This document shows positions 61,502-64,000 of a stretch of 64,000 bases of DNA, piece after piece (the stretch's first letter is position 1; every line of letters begins with the position of its first letter). The stretch is from the NCBI RefSeq assembly GCF_028993575.1, contig NZ_CP118615.1:4059001-4123000 (forward strand), given 5' to 3'. A program made the translations under genes and the position numbers. A model generated the notes under the pieces. The model had not been told where the DNA came from. It made no database searches and worked only from the letters and a program-made list of their open reading frames with translations. Source of the DNA: Micromonospora cathayae. Its GTDB lineage: Bacteria > Actinomycetota > Actinomycetes > Mycobacteriales > Micromonosporaceae.

Positions 61502-62656
61502 TCAGGCCGCCAGCAGGCGGGGCGCGGCGAGCTGGCCGACCCGGTCGTAGAGCTCCACGTACCGCTGGGCCATCACCGCCGGGGTGAACCGGACGGCGGC
61601 CTCCCGCCGGCACTCCTGCGGGTCCAGCGGGCCGGCGGCCAGCACCAGCTCCCCGAGCTGGTCCTCGTCGTCGGTCAGCAGCCCGGTGCGGCCGTGCTCG
61701 ATCAGCTCGGGCAGGCAGCCGCGCCCGGTGGCGACCACCGGGGTGCCCAGGGCCAGCGACTCCACCACCGCCGTGCCGCCCGGCTCCTCCCAGCGCAGCG
61801 GGAACAGCATGGCGCGGGCGGACGCCACCAGGTCGTCCCGCTCCCGGCCGGCCACCGTGCCCACCCAGCGCACCCGGTCGCCGTCGACGTGCGGGGCCAC
61901 CTCGTCGAGGAAGAACCGGACGTCCGGGTTCTGCCGGGCGTCCGCACCCGCCGCGGCCAGGTCCGCCGGACGATGGTACGGGCCCACCGGCCCGGCCAGC
62001 ACCAGCGGGAAGCCGGCCCGCCGGGCCAGCCGGGCGGCCACGTCCTGCCCCTTGCCGGGATTGATCCGGCCCAGCACGACCACGTGGTCCCCCTTGAGCG
62101 GACGGGGCCGCCGGTCGGCGTCCACCGCGAGCGGGGTGGACAGGTGCACGTGCCCGACCGAATGGTCGCGCAGCGCCTGCGGGGCACGGGCGAGCTGGGA
62201 CGCGGACACCCCGTTCACCCGGACCCGGTCACCGCCGTCGAGCTGGCCGTACAGGGCGGGGTGCTTGGCGAGGTCCCAGTGCAGGGTGTGCAGCACCGGC
62301 GGGGCGTCCGGGCCCATCGCGGCGAGGGTGGCCAGGCCGACCGCCTCCACGTGGTCGTGCACCAGGTCGATGTCGTCGCGGGCGTGCAGCTGGCGCACCA
62401 CCCCGGCCAGGTGCGCCTGGGCGAGCCCGCAGACCTGGTTGTACGGGCGTTGCAGCGCGGAGAACTGCCCGTCGGGGAAGACCGAGAACCGCTCGTCCAC
62501 CGGCAGGGTGCTGGTGTCGACGGAGGCGAGCACCACGCGTACCCCGAGCCGGCGCAGCTCCGGCACCAGCGTGGCGATCACGTTCTCGATGCCGCCGTAC
62601 CCGGGTGGCGGCACGGACAACCAGGGACCGGCGTTCATCAGCACGGTACGGCTCAC
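61502..62656 (-). CDS. GT4-family glycosyltransferase
   Basis: A 384-residue GT-B glycosyltransferase. GPWLSVPPPGYGGIENVIATL is the acceptor-side loop, LVHDHVEAVGLATLAA, VVLGRINPGKGQDVAARLARR and RWEEPGGTAVVESLALGTPVVA the donor site with the E-x7-E motif. Donor and acceptor are unknown. The GTG has GGAAGGAA upstream. The gene lies immediately downstream of gpgS on the same strand, separated only by a repeat array, so the two are probably co-regulated. Related proteins work with GpgS-type enzymes in compatible-solute or glucosyl-lipid formation. Confidence 0.88.
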   Translation of the reverse strand: MSRTVLMNAGPWLSVPPPGYGGIENVIATLVPELRRLGVRVVLASVDTSTLPVDERFSVFPDGQFSALQRPYNQVCGLAQAHLAGVVRQLHARDDIDLVHDHVEAVGLATLAAMGPDAPPVLHTLHWDLAKHPALYGQLDGGDRVRVNGVSASQLARAPQALRDHSVGHVHLSTPLAVDADRRPRPLKGDHVVVLGRINPGKGQDVAARLARRAGFPLVLAGPVGPYHRPADLAAAGADARQNPDVRFFLDEVAPHVDGDRVRWVGTVAGRERDDLVASARAMLFPLRWEEPGGTAVVESLALGTPVVATGRGCLPELIEHGRTGLLTDDEDQLGELVLAAGPLDPQECRREAAVRFTPAVMAQRYVELYDRVGQLAAPRLLAA

Positions 62657-62678
62657 GGGATCTTCCTTCCCTCGGCGG

Positions 62679-62810
62679 AACGCGGGTGGTGCTGGGTCGC
62701 ACGGGACGCGGATGGTGCCGGGGTCACGCGGAACGCGGGTCGTGCCGGGTAACGCGGCATGCGGATGGTGCCTGGTCACGTGGCACGCGGATGGTGGTGC
62801 CGGGTCACGC
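62679..62810. repeat. Five-copy 26-bp tandem repeat
   Basis: Copies at 62679, 62705, 62731, 62757 and 62783; the first four are exactly 26 bases and the last is 28. The consensus core is ACGCGGATGGTGCCGGGTCA with a six-base tail. It fills the space between gpgS and the GT4 gene and reaches past the gpgS stop codon. In the minus-strand direction it would lie in the message between the two genes. Resembles a VNTR. Confidence 0.85.
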
Positions 62811-63821
62811 CGCCGCCACCCGGCGGCGGGGCACCAGGTGTCGCAGCTCCGCCAGGGGCGGGCGCTCCTGGATGGCGATGTCGCTGACCACGATCTCCCG
62901 GCCCAGGTTCGGCAGCGCGTCCGAGCCACCCCGCCGGAACTGGGTCAGCAGGGTGGCCGGCACGGCGTCCGGGTGCGCCCAGCCGCGCCGCTGCAACCGG
63001 GACCAGACGGTCAGCATGATCTGCGCCGACATCCGGCCCAGGGCGGCGGTGTCCTGGTGGCGGTGCTTGCGCTGGCCGAGATCCACCTGGGCCAGCGCGT
63101 CCAGACCGACCAGCTCCAGCAGGTCGATCAACATGGCCGTCTCCACGCCGTACCCGGAGACGAACGGCACCCGGGCCAGCACCTCGCGCCGACCGGCGTA
63201 CTCGCCGGCCAACGGCTGGACGAACCCGGCCAGCTCCGGCCAGAACAGGTTGAGCAGCGGGCGGGCCATCAGCTCGGTGACCCGACCACCCCCGTCCGGC
63301 TCGATGCTGGCCTGGCCGATCAGCGGCCGGTGGTAGAAGCCCTTGACGAAGTCGACGGAGGGATCGGTCAGCAGCGGCCCGAGCAGGCCGGTGACGAAGT
63401 GCGGACGGAACTCCCGGAGGTCGGCGTCGACGAACGCCACCACGTCCCCCCGGGCCGCGGCCAGCCCGGCCCAGAGCGCGTCCCCCTTGCCGGTGAGCCG
63501 GGGCAGCGACCGGGTCATCTCGTCCTGGCCGACCACCTCCGCCCCGGCGGCCCGGGCCACCTGCGCGGTCCGGTCGGTGGAGCGCGAGTCGACCACGATC
63601 AGCTCGTCGACCAGGGGTACCCGGTCCATCAGGTGTTCCCGGATCGTCGCCACGATCGCCCCGACGGTGGCCTCCTCGTCCCGGGCGGGCAACACCACGC
63701 TGACCCGGTTGTCCCCCTTCGCGGCGATCAGCCGCTGGGCCGTCCACTCGTCCGCCGAGGTCGTGCGGTACGTGGCCCAGGCTTCCACCACCGGTGACAC
63801 GCTCGATTCCGGATCCCGCAC
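62805..63821 (-). CDS. gpgS: Glucosyl-3-phosphoglycerate synthase
   Basis: A 338-residue GT81 enzyme. It moves glucose from UDP-glucose to 3-phosphoglycerate, the first step of glucosylglycerate and of mycobacterial methylglucose lipopolysaccharide. VSVVLPARDEEATVGAIVATIR (split as LPARDEEATVGAI), DELIVVDSRSTDRTA, FVDADLREFRP (metal-binding DxD-like) and DLGQRKHRHQD (metal His) match GpgS. The GTG with GGGGG seven bases upstream is preferred to one two codons earlier. The following GT4 gene may act on its product. Together with an Rv3032-like gene 23 kb away this is the key pair of that pathway. Confidence 0.9.
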   Translation of the reverse strand: MRDPESSVSPVVEAWATYRTTSADEWTAQRLIAAKGDNRVSVVLPARDEEATVGAIVATIREHLMDRVPLVDELIVVDSRSTDRTAQVARAAGAEVVGQDEMTRSLPRLTGKGDALWAGLAAARGDVVAFVDADLREFRPHFVTGLLGPLLTDPSVDFVKGFYHRPLIGQASIEPDGGGRVTELMARPLLNLFWPELAGFVQPLAGEYAGRREVLARVPFVSGYGVETAMLIDLLELVGLDALAQVDLGQRKHRHQDTAALGRMSAQIMLTVWSRLQRRGWAHPDAVPATLLTQFRRGGSDALPNLGREIVVSDIAIQERPPLAELRHLVPRRRVAAA

Positions 63822-64000
63822 TGGCACACCCCCATAGTCGTAACGGCGTCCGCCGTTGGCTGTGCGCGGGACGCGGACCAGGGATTTCCCAGCCGCGACC
63901 GCCACCTAACCGATCTGCCCCCATCATCTTGATCACAGGCCCCACCTGCACCATTTCCCCCAGGTGAACGTTTGCCCCCGCGCCGGTACGGGCAGTCGGC
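63822..64000. other. Upstream region of gpgS at the window edge
   Basis: About 180 bases without a gene in view. CTTGATCAC (63929-63937) and neighbouring AT-richer sequence could hold the gpgS promoter. The next gene is outside the window. Confidence 0.4.

Noticed and set aside
62679..62810. CRISPR-like array
   Set aside because: Units are directly adjacent with no spacers and there are no cas genes; it is a simple tandem repeat.

Overview
The window is a stretch of high-GC actinobacterial chromosome. Codon use is strongly GC-biased, GTG and TTG starts are frequent, and several genes appear leaderless. The gene families point to Micromonosporaceae, probably Micromonospora or a close relative: XRE/DUF5753 plus DUF397 pairs, an Rv3032-like GT4, GpgS, glgX-treY-treZ, SigC and SigB/F-type sigma factors, and a Vms1/Rv2629-like protein. 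I see no rRNA, tRNA, transposase, integrase, prophage, CRISPR array or large biosynthetic cluster. This reads as core and lineage-specific chromosome rather than an island.

Layout. 0-6 kb: DUF2267 protein, alpha-methylacyl-CoA racemase-like enzyme, His-tailed membrane protein, a TerC-family exporter behind a yybP-ykoY-type Mn2+ riboswitch, and a three-gene redox operon (molybdopterin protein, flavin reductase, zinc-ribbon DUF6510). 6-13 kb: smpB with no ordinary start codon, a GT2 glycosyltransferase, NDH-2, an AI-2E transporter, a spermidine-synthase-like methyltransferase, and a DUF2267 protein with a pterin-dehydratase-like tail. 13.6-18.5 kb: a partner-switching cluster of three STAS proteins, a PAS-GAF-SpoIIE phosphatase, a cobalamin-binding protein with the CarH-type W-x9-EH signature, and a receiver-only response regulator. 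18.7-26.7 kb: DivIVA-like protein, lytic-transglycosylase-like protein, OsmC, Ser/Thr kinase, SDR, ApbE-like protein, methyltransferase, DUF397/XRE pair and small genes.

26.7-37.6 kb: an OmpR-type two-component system runs into a GT39 mannosyltransferase-like protein and a GT2-GtrA fusion. An AraC regulator and a VOC protein follow. Then comes a tight three-gene set: 48-aa membrane peptide, large methyltransferase, membrane sulfatase-like enzyme. 38-47.4 kb: citrate synthase, then an alpha-glucan block with an Rv3032-like GT4 divergent from glgX-treY-treZ, which converts glycogen to trehalose. 47.5-54 kb: lspA, GNAT, glutamate-cysteine-ligase-like enzyme, DUF3817, sigC with a zf-HC2 protein, a membrane protein and a baeRF/Vms1-like protein. 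54-64 kb: haem-oxygenase-fold diiron-type protein, CDGSH protein, an unknown 480-aa protein, SigB/F-type sigma factor, orphan CtaD, STAS-HATPase fusion, GT4 glycosyltransferase and GpgS.

Functional themes. Stress and partner-switch signalling appears twice: phosphatase, STAS and B12 proteins at 13.6-18.5 kb, and sigma factor plus anti-sigma-like kinase at 57-61 kb. Glycan work is spread over two-component-linked GT39/GT2, alpha-glucan/trehalose and GpgS genes. The most interesting candidate is the cobalamin-binding protein translationally coupled to a SpoIIE phosphatase, a possible B12-based (perhaps light) input into a sigma-factor partner switch. Several tandem repeats with periods of 26-37 bp lie between genes.
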